A stretch of DNA of 64,000 bases from Aurantimonas sp. Leaf443 (GCF_001425575.1 NZ_LMRD01000007.1:635724-699723); one strand, 5' to 3'; shown: positions 1-9,983, numbered from the stretch's first letter. Notes: generated by a model from the letters alone, not told the origin. Program-made: numbers and translations.

Positions 1-1
1 G

Positions 2-451
2 GACAAGATCACCGACGAGATGGTGCGCGATCTCGTCGGCGACGTCTCGGCCGACACGCTGGACGAGACGATCGACGCCACGGTCGGCGGCGAGGTCAAG
101 CGCCTGCCCCATCTCATCGAGCGCATGGCGCAGGCCGGCGGCGCGCTGTTCCCGCTGCAGCAGGGATTGCTGCGCTATTTCCAGCAGCTGCAGGCGATGC
201 GCGAACTCGTCGAGCGGCACGGCGAGACGGTCGGCCGCGTGGTCGAGCGCGCACGCCCGCATTTCCGGCGCAAGGCGGCCATGGAAGCCGCGCTCGGCGC
301 CTGGCCGCTCGAGGCGATCTCGCAGCTCCTGCGGCGCATCGAGGCCGACATTCTCGCCGCCCGCCGCGAGGCGGCGCTCGCCGAGACGATCACCCGGCGC
401 CTGATGATGGATATCGCGGTGGAAACGGCCCGCCGACGCACGCGCGGCTGA
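2..451 (+). CDS. holA: DNA polymerase III delta subunit, C-terminal part (partial)
   Basis: The reading frame is open from base 2, so the gene starts before the window; about 149 C-terminal residues are present. Delta is the clamp-loader subunit that opens the sliding clamp. The visible part is the helical C-terminal region that packs into the clamp-loader collar, with the segment FPLQQGLLRYFQQL and a run of charged helices. It lies tail-to-tail with parB, which ends 127 bases away. Identification rests on the C-terminal resemblance and on the usual neighbourhood of holA next to parB in Rhizobiales; the ATPase-like N-terminal domains are not visible. Confidence 0.75.
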   Translation, partial: DKITDEMVRDLVGDVSADTLDETIDATVGGEVKRLPHLIERMAQAGGALFPLQQGLLRYFQQLQAMRELVERHGETVGRVVERARPHFRRKAAMEAALGAWPLEAISQLLRRIEADILAARREAALAETITRRLMMDIAVETARRRTRG

Positions 452-528
452 TCCGAGGGACGGCCTGAAAGGTCGAGCGCCGTCAGGCAAGGCGGCGGGG
501 ACGCCCCGTTTCCGAGACACCGCTCTTT

Positions 529-544
529 TGTTTCACGTGAGTCC
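529..544. promoter_or_regulatory. parS-like site 1 (12 of 16 bases)
   Basis: TGTTTCACGTGAGTCC keeps the left half and central CACGTG of the 16-bp consensus TGTTTCACGTGAAACA; only the right end differs. It lies between holA and parB, just past the parB stop. Degenerate, but it sits in the cluster with three better sites. Confidence 0.6.
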
Positions 545-577
545 GAACAGCGGACCGCGCGACCCGGCGAGGGAGCG

Positions 578-1543
578 TCAGAGTTCACGCACGCGCGGGC
601 CTTCGTCCGGTCGGCGCCGGCGATGGGTCTGGAGCAGGCCGCAGATCTCGTCGAGCTGTTCGAGATCGGCATAGTCGATGCGCAGCGAGCCGCGCTCGCC
701 CTTCAGCGTGATCTCGACCTCCATGCCCAGCGTCTCGCTGAGCAGGCGTTCGAGCGCCAGCGTGTCCTCGTCCTTGGCTTCCGCCGGCTTCGGGCTTCTG
801 GCGCGCGGCTTGGGCGCGGAGACGGGAGCGCCGTTGCGGGCGAGATCCTCCGCTTCGCGCACGCTGAGGCCGCCGGAGACGATGGCCCGCGCGGCCGCCT
901 CGGGATCGGGCGAGGTCACGACCGTGCGCGCGGCGCCGGGCGAGAGCGTGCCCGCGGCGACCATGGCGCGAACGCTGTCGGGGAGTTTCAGGAGGCGCAG
1001 CGTGTTGGCCACGTGGCTGCGGCTCTTGCCGAGCACCTCGGCCAGATCGGCCTGCGTGTAGCCGTGCTCGTCGATCAGCATCTCGTAGGCGAGCGCTTCC
1101 TCGACGGCGTTGAGATCGGAGCGCTGGACATTCTCGATGATGGCGATTTCGAGCGACTGGCGGTCGCCGATCTCGCGCAGCACGACCGGCACCTCGGTGA
1201 GCCCGGCGAGCTTGGCCGCGCGCAGACGACGCTCGCCGGCCACGAGCTCGAAGGCGCCTGCCACGCCCGGCCGGGGCCGAACGAGAAGCGGCTGCACCAC
1301 GCCATGCGTGCGGATGGAGGAGGCGAGCTCCGCCAGTTCCGCCTCGTCGAAGGTCTTGCGCGGATTGAACGGGTTGGCGACGATGCGGTCGAGCGGCACG
1401 TAGCGCTCCGCCGCCGGGATCTCGCTCGGCGCGGCGGGCGCATCCGGGAAGCCCGGCACCGCGCGGCGGGGTTCGGCGACGCCGGCGCCGATGAGAGAGG
1501 CGAGGCCGCGTCCCAGACGCTGCCGCGATCTGTCTTCCGTCAT
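578..1543 (-). CDS. parB: Chromosome partitioning protein ParB
   Basis: ParB binds parS, acts as a CTP-dependent sliding clamp and with ParA moves newly replicated origins apart. The 321-residue product has the expected order: flexible N terminus with GRGLASLIG, the N-terminal domain from about residue 47, CTP-binding box GERRLRAA (about 103-110), ENVQRSDLN (137-145), a helix-turn-helix (about 163-185) that reads parS, and a C-terminal dimerisation domain. It is transcribed after parA with a 76-base gap, so probably one operon. The start beginning MTEDRSRQRLGRG gives the family's normal length. Four parS-like sites lie within 5.7 kb. Confidence 0.97.
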   Translation of the reverse strand: MTEDRSRQRLGRGLASLIGAGVAEPRRAVPGFPDAPAAPSEIPAAERYVPLDRIVANPFNPRKTFDEAELAELASSIRTHGVVQPLLVRPRPGVAGAFELVAGERRLRAAKLAGLTEVPVVLREIGDRQSLEIAIIENVQRSDLNAVEEALAYEMLIDEHGYTQADLAEVLGKSRSHVANTLRLLKLPDSVRAMVAAGTLSPGAARTVVTSPDPEAAARAIVSGGLSVREAEDLARNGAPVSAPKPRARSPKPAEAKDEDTLALERLLSETLGMEVEITLKGERGSLRIDYADLEQLDEICGLLQTHRRRRPDEGPRVREL

Positions 1544-1619
1544 GTCACATCCCCTTCTGCGGGCGGTCGGTCGTCGTCACGGTTCGGGGCGAGGCACCAG
1601 GCGCCAGGGCGCGGATCTC

Positions 1620-2432
1620 TCAAGCCGCCACCAGCGCCCGCTCGCGCTGGATGATCTCGGAGGCAAGCTTGATATAGGCCTGACTGCCCGAGCATTTCAT
1701 GTCGTAGAGGATGGCCGGCTTGCCGAAGGACGGCGCCTCGGAGACGCGCACATTGCGCGGGATGATCGTCTCGTAGACGCGCGGGCCCATGAAGGAGCGC
1801 ACGTCCTTCACCACCTGGCTCGCCAGATTATTGCGTCCGTCATACATGGTCAGCACGATGCCATGGAGTTCGAGTGCCGGGTTCAGGCTGTCGCGCACCT
1901 GATCGACGGTCTGCAGGAGCTGGCTCAGGCCTTCGAGCGCGAAGAACTCGCATTGCAGCGGCACGAGGATCGCGTCCGCCGCCGCCATGGCGTTGATCGT
2001 CAGGAGGTTCAGCGAGGGCGGGCAATCGACCAGCACGAAGTCGAACAGCGCGTTCTCGACCTGATGGAAATGGAGCGCGTCGCGCAGCCGGTAGGCGCGC
2101 CCGGTGGCGCCGGCGATCTCCATCTCCAGGCCGAGGAGGTCGAGCGTCGAGGCGATGACGGAGAGGTTCGGCACGGCCGTCTTCATCGCGGCCTGCGTGA
2201 TCGAGGCCGTTTCCATGAGGACGTCGTAGGACGAGGTTTCCCGGTCGTCCTTCTCGATGCCGAGACCCGTGGAGGCGTTGCCCTGCGGGTCGAGATCGAC
2301 CAGAAGCGTGCGCTTGCCGACGGCCGCCAGCGCGGTCGCGAGATTGATCGCGGTCGTCGTCTTGCCGACTCCGCCCTTCTGGTTGGCGATGGTGATGATG
2401 CGCATCGGCACCCCGGTCCCCAAAATCGTCAC
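1620..2432 (-). CDS. parA: Chromosome partitioning ATPase ParA
   Basis: ParA is a deviant-Walker ATPase that binds nucleoid DNA in its ATP dimer form and is stimulated by ParB. The 270-residue product shows the deviant Walker A KGGVGKTT (about 19-26), DLDPQGNAS and VLVDCPPSLNLLT. An alternative start ten codons in, at 2405 (MRIITIANQ), would also give a normal protein; the upstream start is kept because family members often carry a short leader before IANQKGG. It precedes parB in the same direction, with a parS-like site about 60 bases upstream, between it and rsmG. Confidence 0.97.
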   Translation of the reverse strand: MTILGTGVPMRIITIANQKGGVGKTTTAINLATALAAVGKRTLLVDLDPQGNASTGLGIEKDDRETSSYDVLMETASITQAAMKTAVPNLSVIASTLDLLGLEMEIAGATGRAYRLRDALHFHQVENALFDFVLVDCPPSLNLLTINAMAAADAILVPLQCEFFALEGLSQLLQTVDQVRDSLNPALELHGIVLTMYDGRNNLASQVVKDVRSFMGPRVYETIIPRNVRVSEAPSFGKPAILYDMKCSGSQAYIKLASEIIQRERALVAA

Positions 2433-2492
2433 CCACAGCCTATCGAATAGACCGTGCCACCGTCCCGGCCGGTCAACCGAGACCTGCCGAAT

Positions 2493-2508
2493 CGTTTCAC
2501 GTGAAACA
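2493..2508. promoter_or_regulatory. parS site 2 (15 of 16 bases)
   Basis: CGTTTCACGTGAAACA differs from the consensus parS only at its first base. It lies in the short intergenic region between rsmG and parA, upstream of the parA start, where ParB binding could also affect par promoter activity. Confidence 0.92.
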
Positions 2509-2525
2509 ATCTCGGCCTGTCCGTT

Positions 2526-3254
2526 TCAGGCCACAGCGATATCGGCGATCTCCAGGATCGTGGATCCGTCGCCGCCGTCGCCTTCGTGCTGTACCACGCC
2601 GAAACGATATTGGGCAGAGGCAAGCGCCATTTCCTCCTCGTGCAGCCGACCCTTGTGGAAGAAGCAGCGCGTGTCTGCCCTGATATGCGGAGCGACGAGG
2701 GCGAGAAGATCGGGCAGGGCGGCGAGAGCGCGGGCCGTTATCGTGTCGGCCGCGCCCAGCACGGCGCCGCATTCCTCGATGCGTGCAGCATGGACGGTGC
2801 CGGAAAGGCCGAGCGTCCGCTGGGCCGCTCGCAGGAAGGCCGCCTTCTTCTGGTTGCTCTCGACGAGATCGACACGACCGCCTTGGTTCCGCCGGGCGAT
2901 GGCGAGCACGATGCCGGGCAGACCGCCGCCGGAGCCGAGATCGACATTCAGCTCGAAGGCCGGCATCAGATCGGCGAGGACGAGGGAATCGGCGATATGC
3001 CGCGTCCAGACCTCCGCAAGGGTAGACTCCGCGACGAGGTTCATCTTGGCCTGCCACGTGTTGAGAAGATCGACATAGGCGTCGAGCCCCTCCATGGTTT
3101 CACGTGAAACATCGCGGCTTGACAGGAAAAGTGCGCGTCCCTCGGCCTGACGCGCCAGCAACTCGGCGCGGGGCAGCGGCTTCGTCTTCGGCGGGGCCTT
3201 CTTCTTCTCCAGAATCTTTCCGGCCCGCTTGGCTTTGGACGGTTCAGGCCGCAT
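2526..3254 (-). CDS. rsmG: 16S rRNA (guanine-527 N7) methyltransferase
   Basis: RsmG (GidB) methylates G527 of 16S rRNA in the 530 loop using S-adenosylmethionine. The 242-residue product has the SAM-binding motif [18 protein letters not shown] and the segment [11 protein letters not shown]. It is longer than the usual 205-215 residues because of a basic N-terminal extension ([16 protein letters not shown]); the start is kept because it overlaps the mnmG stop by 11 bases and no other ATG falls before residue 54. A parS site is embedded in the codons for VSRETME. Third gene of the mnmE-mnmG-rsmG-par block. Confidence 0.95.
   Translation of the reverse strand: MRPEPSKAKRAGKILEKKKAPPKTKPLPRAELLARQAEGRALFLSSRDVSRETMEGLDAYVDLLNTWQAKMNLVAESTLAEVWTRHIADSLVLADLMPAFELNVDLGSGGGLPGIVLAIARRNQGGRVDLVESNQKKAAFLRAAQRTLGLSGTVHAARIEECGAVLGAADTITARALAALPDLLALVAPHIRADTRCFFHKGRLHEEEMALASAQYRFGVVQHEGDGGDGSTILEIADIAVA
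3096..3111. promoter_or_regulatory. parS site 3 inside rsmG (15 of 16 bases)
   Basis: GGTTTCACGTGAAACA lies within the rsmG coding sequence, where it encodes part of VSRETM. Only the first base departs from consensus. Embedding of parS in this stretch of rsmG is a recurring arrangement in bacteria. Confidence 0.92.
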
Positions 3255-5127
3255 CGGAAAGCTCCAGGCGCCGCAGCGCGACGAGGATGAGAGCGAGCGC
3301 CGCCGGCGTCATGCCATCGATACGCTCGGCTTCGGCGAGGCTGGACGGGCGCCGCGTGCCGAGCTTGTGCCGCAGCTCGTTGGACAGACCCTTGATCGTG
3401 TCGAAATCGAGATCCGCGGGGATCGCCCGGCCCTCGTCGCGCCGCAGGCGATCGCGGTCGCGCTGCTGCCGGTCGAGATAGACGTCGTAGGCCGCCTCGA
3501 TCTCGATGCGCTCCGCGACGGCCGGGGGCAGGGCGGAAAGCTCCGGGCAGAGGGCGACGAGACGCGCGAGGTCGATATCCGGCTGCGACAGGAGCTGCCA
3601 GGCCGAACGCCGCCGTCCGTCCTGGTTCACCGCGAGACCTGCGGCCGCCGCTTCGTTCGGCGTCAGCGTCAGGCCTTCCAGCCGCGCGCGGGCCTCGTCG
3701 AGCGCCGCCTCGCTGGCGGTGAAGACGGAATGCCGGCAGGCGTCGATCAGGCCCCAGCCGAGGCCGAGCGGCGTCAGCCGGCGGTCGGCATTGTCGGCGC
3801 GCAGCGAGAGCCGAAACTCGGCGCGCGAGGTGAACATGCGATAGGGCTCGCTGACACCCGAACGGGTGAGGTCGTCCACCATCACGCCGAGATAGGCCTC
3901 GCCCCGCCCGATCGTCACCGGCTCCCCGCCCCCGGCGCGGCGCGCGGCGTTGAGCCCGGCGAGCAGCCCCTGCGCCGCGGCCTCCTCGTAGCCGGTCGTG
4001 CCGTTGATCTGACCGGCGAGGAACAGGCCCCTGGCGGCGCGGACCTCCAGCGTCGCCCGCAGCTCGCGCGGGTCGACATGGTCGTATTCGATGGCATAGC
4101 CGGGCTTCAGGATCGACACGCGCTCCAGCCCCGGCAGCGTTCGCAGGAAGGCGGCCTGCACGTCCTCCGGCAGCGAGGTCGAGAGACCGTTCGGATAGAC
4201 GGTCGGATCGTCCAGCCCCTCCGGCTCCAGGAAGACCTGATGCCCGTCGCGATCGCCGAACTTGACGATCTTGTCCTCGATCGACGGGCAGTAGCGCGGC
4301 CCCGTGCCCTCGATGCGCCCGCCATAGAGGGCCGAGCGGGACAGGTTCTCGCGGATGATGCGATGCGTCTCGCCGGTCGTGCGGGTGATGCCGCATTCGA
4401 TCTGCGGCACGGTGATCGCGCGGGTGAGATAGGAGAAGGGCGAGGGGTCCTCGTCGGCCTTCTGCATCTCGAGGCTCGCCCAGTCGATCGTGCGCCCGTC
4501 GAGCCGCGCCGGGGTTCCCGTCTTCAGGCGCCCGAGGCGAAGGCCGAGGCGCGCGAGCGTCGCGGACAGGCCGACCGACGGCGCCTCCCCGACGCGCCCG
4601 GCGGGCACGGTCCACGTGCCGATATGGATGAGGCCGTTGAGGAAAGTTCCGGTGGTTAGCACAGCCGCGCCGCAGGCGATGCGCCGCCCGTCTGCAAGGA
4701 GGACGGCGGAGATGCAGCCCTCGGCGGAAAGTTCGAGATCGAAGGCATCGCCCTCGATCACCTCCAGCCCGGCCTGCCGGCGCACGGCGTCCTGGATCGC
4801 GGCCTTGTAGAGCTTGCGGTCGGCCTGCGTGCGCGGCCCGCGCACGGCCGGGCCCTTGCGCCGGTTGAGGAGGCGGAACTGGATGCCCGCGGCATCGGCC
4901 GCCTCGCCCATCAGGCCGCCCAGCGCGTCCACCTCGCGCACGAGATGCCCCTTGCCGATGCCGCCGATGGCGGGATTGCAGCTCATGGCGCCGACGGTGG
5001 CGAAGGCATGGGTGAGAAGGACGGTGCGGGCGCCGGCGCGCGCGGCCGCCGCCGCCGCCTCGGTGCCGGCATGGCCGCCGCCGATGACGACGACGTCGGC
5101 GGAAGGATCGGAACGGGACTGGGTCAT
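3244..5127 (-). CDS. mnmG: tRNA uridine 5-carboxymethylaminomethyl modification protein MnmG (GidA)
   Basis: MnmG is the FAD-binding half of the MnmE-MnmG complex that installs the cmnm5 group on the wobble uridine of several tRNAs. The product has the N-terminal dinucleotide fold [14 protein letters not shown], the family motif [19 protein letters not shown] and the C-terminal helical domain [14 protein letters not shown] that contacts MnmE and tRNA. The start at 5127 ([14 protein letters not shown]) gives 627 residues; an in-frame upstream start would add 25 residues of low-complexity sequence. rsmG overlaps its 3' end; mnmE lies 145 bases upstream on the same strand. Confidence 0.97.
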   Translation of the reverse strand: MTQSRSDPSADVVVIGGGHAGTEAAAAAARAGARTVLLTHAFATVGAMSCNPAIGGIGKGHLVREVDALGGLMGEAADAAGIQFRLLNRRKGPAVRGPRTQADRKLYKAAIQDAVRRQAGLEVIEGDAFDLELSAEGCISAVLLADGRRIACGAAVLTTGTFLNGLIHIGTWTVPAGRVGEAPSVGLSATLARLGLRLGRLKTGTPARLDGRTIDWASLEMQKADEDPSPFSYLTRAITVPQIECGITRTTGETHRIIRENLSRSALYGGRIEGTGPRYCPSIEDKIVKFGDRDGHQVFLEPEGLDDPTVYPNGLSTSLPEDVQAAFLRTLPGLERVSILKPGYAIEYDHVDPRELRATLEVRAARGLFLAGQINGTTGYEEAAAQGLLAGLNAARRAGGGEPVTIGRGEAYLGVMVDDLTRSGVSEPYRMFTSRAEFRLSLRADNADRRLTPLGLGWGLIDACRHSVFTASEAALDEARARLEGLTLTPNEAAAAGLAVNQDGRRRSAWQLLSQPDIDLARLVALCPELSALPPAVAERIEIEAAYDVYLDRQQRDRDRLRRDEGRAIPADLDFDTIKGLSNELRHKLGTRRPSSLAEAERIDGMTPAALALILVALRRLELSDAA

Positions 5128-5272
5128 GGCTTCGGTTAAGCCGCAGCCGGCCGGGCCTGTCAATCGAAGGCGACGGCGGGCGGTCGGCGGAGGCGCGAGC
5201 AAGCACCGATCGCATCCGCGTCGGCGGCCGTCGCGGCGCGGATGGCGGGGGTCGGGCCTCGTTGGTGATGCG

Positions 5273-6625
5273 CTATTTTCCGATGCAGAAGCGGGAGAAG
5301 ACGATGTCGAGAAGGTCTTCCACCCCCCGCCGTCCCGTCAGCAGGCCGAGCCGGTCGGCCGCCTCGCGCAGGCGCTCGGCCTGGAGTTCCGGCGCGTCGT
5401 CCGGATGGTCCAGCGCCTCGCGCAGGAGGTCACGCAATTCGCCGAGGAGGGCGCGATGGCGCTCGTGCAGCGGCAGGGGCTCCTCGCCGATGCCTTCGGA
5501 CGCCGCCGCCGCGATATGGGCGAGCAGGGATTCGAGGCCCGTCCCGTCTCGCGTCGAGAGGGCCGGCCAGCTGTCGGGAACCGGCCGCTTCGCCAGGTCC
5601 GCCTTCGACAGGACCGTCAGATGCGTCGGCTTCGCCGCCTCGCCATCCACGACCGCATGTTTCACGTGAGACAAACCGGCCGCCTCTTCGAGCGCATCGG
5701 CGGGGACGAGCGAGAGCACGAGATCGGCGGCGTCCATCGTGCGGCGGGCCCGCTCAATGCCGATGGCCTCCACCGGGTCGTCCGTCTCGCGCAGACCCGC
5801 CGTGTCGAAGAGGCGCACGGGAATGCCGCGAAGATCGAGCGTCACCTCCAGAACGTCGCGCGTCGTGCCGGGAACGGGCGTGACGATCGCGACGTCTCTC
5901 CGGGCGAGCGCGTTCATCAGGCTCGACTTGCCGGCATTGGGCGGCCCGACGATCGCGACGCGAAAGCCCGCGCGCAGGATCTCGCCGCGCTCGGCGCGGT
6001 CGAGATGCGCCTCCAGCTCCACCAGAAGCCGCGCCATCGCCCGCGCCGTGCCAGGATCCAGCGTCTCGCCCACGTCGCCCTCGTCCGCGAAGTCGAGGCT
6101 CGCCTCGATCATCGCGCGCATGCCCGTCAGCGCGTCCATCCAGCCCTCGTAGAGGCGGCGCAGGCTGCCGTCGGCCTGGTCGAGCGCGGCGCGGCGCTGG
6201 CGCTCGGTCTCGGCGGCGAGGAGATCGCCGAGCCCCTCCGCCTCGGTGAGGTCGATGCGCCCGTTCTCGAAGGCGCGGCGGGTGAATTCGCCGGCCTCGG
6301 CAAGCCGCACGCCCGGCAGCGCGCAGGCGGCGGCAAGGACCGCGGAGACCGTGGCCCGGCCGCCATGAAGGTGGAATTCGGCACTGTCCTCGCCACTCGC
6401 CGTTCCCGGGCCCTCGAAGAACAGGACGAGGCCACGGTCGAGCGTCGCGCCGTCGCGGTCCCGGATGCGCCGCAGACCGGCGCGGCGCCCCGCGGGCACC
6501 GATCCGGCAAGCGCCGTCACGACCCCCCGGGCGGCCGGGCCGCTGACGCGCAGCACCGCGATGCCGCTCGGCAGCGCGCCGGAGGATAGGGCGACGATGG
6601 TCTCGACCTTGCTGTCGCGGGACAT
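5273..6625 (-). CDS. mnmE: tRNA modification GTPase MnmE (TrmE)
   Basis: MnmE is the potassium-dependent GTPase partner of MnmG; it binds a folate one-carbon donor and drives wobble-uridine modification. Visible are the N-terminal folate-binding domain, the G domain inserted in a helical domain (G1 [10 protein letters not shown]2 PGTTRD, G3 DTAG, G4-like SKAD) and the C-terminal catalytic tetrapeptide CIGK with its essential cysteine. The start at 6625 ([13 protein letters not shown]) gives 450 residues, normal for the family. A parS-like site lies inside the gene at 5658-5673. Confidence 0.97.
   Translation of the reverse strand: MSRDSKVETIVALSSGALPSGIAVLRVSGPAARGVVTALAGSVPAGRRAGLRRIRDRDGATLDRGLVLFFEGPGTASGEDSAEFHLHGGRATVSAVLAAACALPGVRLAEAGEFTRRAFENGRIDLTEAEGLGDLLAAETERQRRAALDQADGSLRRLYEGWMDALTGMRAMIEASLDFADEGDVGETLDPGTARAMARLLVELEAHLDRAERGEILRAGFRVAIVGPPNAGKSSLMNALARRDVAIVTPVPGTTRDVLEVTLDLRGIPVRLFDTAGLRETDDPVEAIGIERARRTMDAADLVLSLVPADALEEAAGLSHVKHAVVDGEAAKPTHLTVLSKADLAKRPVPDSWPALSTRDGTGLESLLAHIAAAASEGIGEEPLPLHERHRALLGELRDLLREALDHPDDAPELQAERLREAADRLGLLTGRRGVEDLLDIVFSRFCIGK
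5658..5673. promoter_or_regulatory. parS site 4 inside mnmE (15 of 16 bases)
   Basis: TGTTTCACGTGAGACA differs from the consensus at one position (A13 to G). It lies in the mnmE coding sequence, about 4 kb from parB and 8 kb from the proposed origin. Confidence 0.9.
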
Positions 6626-6785
6626 GGCGCGGCCTTTCGCGGGCGCTGGAGGCGGGAGGCCGGACAAGGCCGCCCGGGCTCGAAACCGGGTCGCGACGCA
6701 GGGCTTTGCGCCGCGCGCCCTGTTCGAGGACCTTGAGCGCCTTACCCTTGCCGGAGCGAACGGAGCAAGGGCGGGAGGGACGATC

Positions 6786-8831
6786 ATGGAGCGGAACGAG
6801 GATCGCAACCTGCTCGGCGAGGCGCTGAGCCCCTATCTCCAGCAGCACCGCGACAATCCCGTGCACTGGATGGAATGGTCGCCGGAGGCCCTGGCACGGG
6901 CCAGGGCGCTCGACCGGCCGATCCTCCTCTCCATCGGCTATGCCGCCTGCCACTGGTGCCATGTGATGGCGCATGAGAGCTTCGAGAACGAGGCCACGGC
7001 CGCCATCGCCAACCGCCTCTTCGTCTGCATCAAGGTGGACCGGGAAGAGCGGCCGGAGATCGACCAGATCTACATGAGCGCGCTCCACGCGATGGGCGAG
7101 CAGGGCGGCTGGCCGCTGACCATGTTCCTCCTGCCCACCGGCGCGCCCTTCTACGGGGGCACCTATTTCCCGCCCGAGCCGCGCTTCGGGCGGCCGGGCT
7201 TCCCGCAGGTGCTGGAGGCGGTGGCCGAGGCCTATGCCAACCGGCGCGACGCCCTGGAGAAGAGCGCCGCCGACATGACGGCCCATCTCCACCGCACGCT
7301 GGCGGGCGCCTCCGCCACGGCCTCGCTGGACGCGCTGGCGCTCGCCCCCTTCGCGGCGCGCGTCGAGACGCTGATCGACCCCGTCCTCGGGGGTCTCAAG
7401 GGCGCGCCGAAATTTCCGAACGCCCCGACCATCGAGGTCCTGGCCCGCTCGGGGTTTCCGGACGGGCCGGCGAGCCGGCGCGAGGCCTTCCTGCACACGC
7501 TGCAGTCTCTCTGCCTCGGCGGAATCTACGATCACCTCGGCGGCGGCCTGCATCGCTATGCCGTCGACGACCGCTGGCTCGTGCCGCATTTCGAGAAGAT
7601 GCTCTATGACAACGCCGCCTTCCTCAGGCACCTCGCCTGGGGCGCGCGGGCGACGGGGGAGCGGCTCTTCGTCGACCGCCTGTCGCAGACGGTGGACTGG
7701 CTGGCACGCGAGATGGTCGTGCCGGGCGGGGGCCTTGCCGCCTCGCTCGACGCCGACAGTCTCGATGCCGAGGGCCATCTGGAGGAGGGCGCCTTCTACG
7801 CCTTCGCCGCGGCCGAGGTCGACGCCGTGCTGGGCGAGCGCGCCCGCGCCTTCCGCGCCGCCTACGACGTGACCGAGAGCGGCAATTTCGAGGGCAGCAA
7901 CGTCCTGCACCGGCTGCATCCGGCCGGCATCGACGCCGCCGCGGATTTCGCGCCGGAGCGGGCGCAGCTCTTCCAGGCGAGAGTCGCGCGCACGCCGCCG
8001 GCGCGCGACGACAAGGTCCTCGCCGACTGGTCGGGCCTTGCCATCGCGGGTCTCGTGGAGGCCGAGCGCGTGCTCGGCGACGGGCGGGCGCTCGGTCTCG
8101 CCCGGCAGGCCTTCGCCTTCGTGGAACGGGAGATGCATCCGAACGGCCGCCTCTGCCATGCCGCGCGCGGCGGCAAGGCGTCAAGCCCGGCGCTTTCGGG
8201 CGACTACGGCGCGCTGATGGGGGCGAGCGCGATGCTCTTCTGCGCGACGCTCGACGCGGCCTATCTCGAGGCCGGCCATCGCTATGCCGAGGCGCTGGAG
8301 CGCTTCCACGGCGACGGGGCGGGCGGGCACTATCTCTCGGCCCTGGACGCCACCGACGTGCCCTTGCGGCTGCGGGGCGACGGCGACGACGCCGTGCCCG
8401 GCGGCACGGCGCTGGTTGTCGAGGGTCTGGCGCTTCTGGCGCAGGCGAGCGGCTCGGCGGAGCTCTCCGAACGCGCCTTGCGCGCGGCGCAGGCCGCCGC
8501 CGGCCGCGTCGCCTCGGGCGGACTGCATGTGCCGGCTCTCGTCTCGGCCGTCGACCGACTGCGGCGCGGGCGCGAGCTCGCGATCTTCTCCGGCCCGGGC
8601 GATCCGCGCGGCGAGGCGTTGCGGGCGGTGGCCCTCGATAGCGTCGATCCCGCGCGGCTCGATCTCTTCGCGCTCTCGCCGGCCGACCTGCCGAGACGTC
8701 TCGCCATGGCCGCCGTCCAGCTCGACGGGCGCCCGGCGGCCTTTCTCTGCGAGGCCGGCGCCTGCCGCGCGCCGGTGCACGACGCGGACGGCCTGCGCGC
8801 CCTGCTCCTGTCCGGCTCCGGCCCGGACTGA
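6786..8831 (+). CDS. DUF255 thioredoxin-domain protein (YyaL/SSP411 type)
   Basis: The 681-residue product belongs to the family with an N-terminal thioredoxin-like domain followed by an (alpha/alpha)6-barrel resembling N-acylglucosamine 2-epimerases. The N-terminal CHWCHVMAHESF carries a CxxC pair (about 55-58); HFEKMLYDNA lies in the barrel. Function is not established; a thiol-redox or sugar-related role is suggested only by folds. The start at 6786 (MERNEDRNLL) fits the family; the frame stays open further upstream, but that part lies antisense to mnmE. Divergent from mnmE with about 160 bases between, and one of the few rightward genes left of the proposed origin. Confidence 0.85.
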   Translation: MERNEDRNLLGEALSPYLQQHRDNPVHWMEWSPEALARARALDRPILLSIGYAACHWCHVMAHESFENEATAAIANRLFVCIKVDREERPEIDQIYMSALHAMGEQGGWPLTMFLLPTGAPFYGGTYFPPEPRFGRPGFPQVLEAVAEAYANRRDALEKSAADMTAHLHRTLAGASATASLDALALAPFAARVETLIDPVLGGLKGAPKFPNAPTIEVLARSGFPDGPASRREAFLHTLQSLCLGGIYDHLGGGLHRYAVDDRWLVPHFEKMLYDNAAFLRHLAWGARATGERLFVDRLSQTVDWLAREMVVPGGGLAASLDADSLDAEGHLEEGAFYAFAAAEVDAVLGERARAFRAAYDVTESGNFEGSNVLHRLHPAGIDAAADFAPERAQLFQARVARTPPARDDKVLADWSGLAIAGLVEAERVLGDGRALGLARQAFAFVEREMHPNGRLCHAARGGKASSPALSGDYGALMGASAMLFCATLDAAYLEAGHRYAEALERFHGDGAGGHYLSALDATDVPLRLRGDGDDAVPGGTALVVEGLALLAQASGSAELSERALRAAQAAAGRVASGGLHVPALVSAVDRLRRGRELAIFSGPGDPRGEALRAVALDSVDPARLDLFALSPADLPRRLAMAAVQLDGRPAAFLCEAGACRAPVHDADGLRALLLSGSGPD

Positions 8832-8834
8832 GGC

Positions 8835-9254
8835 TCAGACCGCCTCGAAGACGATCTCCTTGGCGCCGCTCCACAGCGTGTCGCGGCCGAGTTCGGCAAG
8901 GCGCGGCAGCCCGGCGGTGATCGTCAGGAGCGGATTGCCGGCGAGCGGCCCGGCCTTGGAGGCGAAGGCGCAGGGGCCGTAGGCGAGGAGGATCTCGGTC
9001 TCCGAGACGCCGCCGGGATAGAGCAGGATCTCGCCGGGCGCGGGGTGGCAGGTGGCGTCCTCCGGCGGCAGGGGGAAATCGGTGCTGCCGAGCGGGATCC
9101 AGCAGGCCTCGCCGCTCCAGCGCACGTGGATGATGCGCTGGCGGTAGGGCAGGAGCGCGCGGAACAGCGCCACGGTCCTGGGCGCGCGCGCCGTCTCGAA
9201 CCGTGCCGGAAAGGCGGCTCCGTCGATCGTGATGCGGCAGTCGGTGTCGCTCAT
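8835..9254 (-). CDS. DUF3830 family protein (cyclophilin-like fold)
   Basis: A 139-residue protein starting MSDTDCRITIDG. The segments WSGEACWIPLG, GEILLYPGG, EILLAYGPCAFASKAGPLAGN and LWSGAKEIVFE are those of DUF3830, a small family with a predicted cyclophilin-like beta-barrel, often found near amidase or hydantoinase-type genes. No enzymatic role is known. It converges with the DUF255 gene, three bases between stops. A longer in-frame start at 9338 adds an arginine-rich leader and looks spurious. Confidence 0.7.
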   Translation of the reverse strand: MSDTDCRITIDGAAFPARFETARAPRTVALFRALLPYRQRIIHVRWSGEACWIPLGSTDFPLPPEDATCHPAPGEILLYPGGVSETEILLAYGPCAFASKAGPLAGNPLLTITAGLPRLAELGRDTLWSGAKEIVFEAV

Positions 9255-9350
9255 CCGGGGTCCTCGTGAGGCTGGTCTGGGGCGAAGGCCGCGGCGAAGC
9301 GGTCGCGCGTTGTCATCCCGGATTTGCGGGTCCGGCACCGTTCGACGAGG

Positions 9351-9836
9351 TCAGGCCGGCTTGACGCGGCCGACGCGCGCGCCGGTCGCGCTGCGCAGCT
9401 GAAGCGGCACGGTCTCGAAGACATGCGTCGGCGTGCCCGCGGCGGCCCAGACGGTGGCGTGGGCGAAGAGATCCTCGTCCATGAAGACCGGCAGCGGGCT
9501 CGCATGGCCGAAGGGCGGGATGCCGCCGATGGCAAAGCCGGTCGCCGCGCGCACGAAGGCCGCGTCCGGGCGCTCCAGCGCCTCGCCGACAAGAGCTTCC
9601 ATACCCGCCTCGTCGACGCGATTCGCGCCCGAGACGAGAAGGAGATGCGCCGTCCCGCTGGAGGCGCCGCGAAAGACCAGGCTCTTGACGATCTGCCCGA
9701 CCTGCGCCCCGACGGCCGCCGCCGCCTCCTCCGCCGAGCGCGCGGAGGCTCGCGTCTCCACGATGGCGATCTTCAGCCCGCGCGCCGTGGCGGCGGCGAG
9801 CACCCGTTCGGCGGGCGCGGGAAGGGTCTGCGACAT
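9351..9836 (-). CDS. YbaK/EbsC-family aminoacyl-tRNA deacylase
   Basis: The 161-residue product has the YbaK/ProX-like editing fold: the conserved lysine segment IVKSLVF near residue 50, GANRVDE, and ATGFAIGGIPPFGH, which forms the substrate pocket loop. Family members hydrolyse mischarged tRNAs such as Ala-tRNA(Pro) or Cys-tRNA(Pro) in trans. Which mischarged tRNA this one edits cannot be told from sequence. It is followed by the DUF3830 gene on the same strand after about 100 bases and preceded by the rho terminator. Confidence 0.85.
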   Translation of the reverse strand: MSQTLPAPAERVLAAATARGLKIAIVETRASARSAEEAAAAVGAQVGQIVKSLVFRGASSGTAHLLLVSGANRVDEAGMEALVGEALERPDAAFVRAATGFAIGGIPPFGHASPLPVFMDEDLFAHATVWAAAGTPTHVFETVPLQLRSATGARVGRVKPA

Positions 9837-9983
9837 GCGGGCGGCCTCCGGGCGGGGCGATGGATCGTCCGTCCTTAGAGCATCGCCGCGCGGTTCGCAC
9901 GCGGGGACCGCCGGCGGCGGCGACGGGATCGCTCGCCACCGCCCGCGACCCCGCGCCGGCGGGACGCGTGCGCCCGAACGAAA

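Noticed and set aside
5754..8159. Leftward 801-codon frame across mnmE and the DUF255 gene
   Set aside because: Shadow of two well-supported genes.
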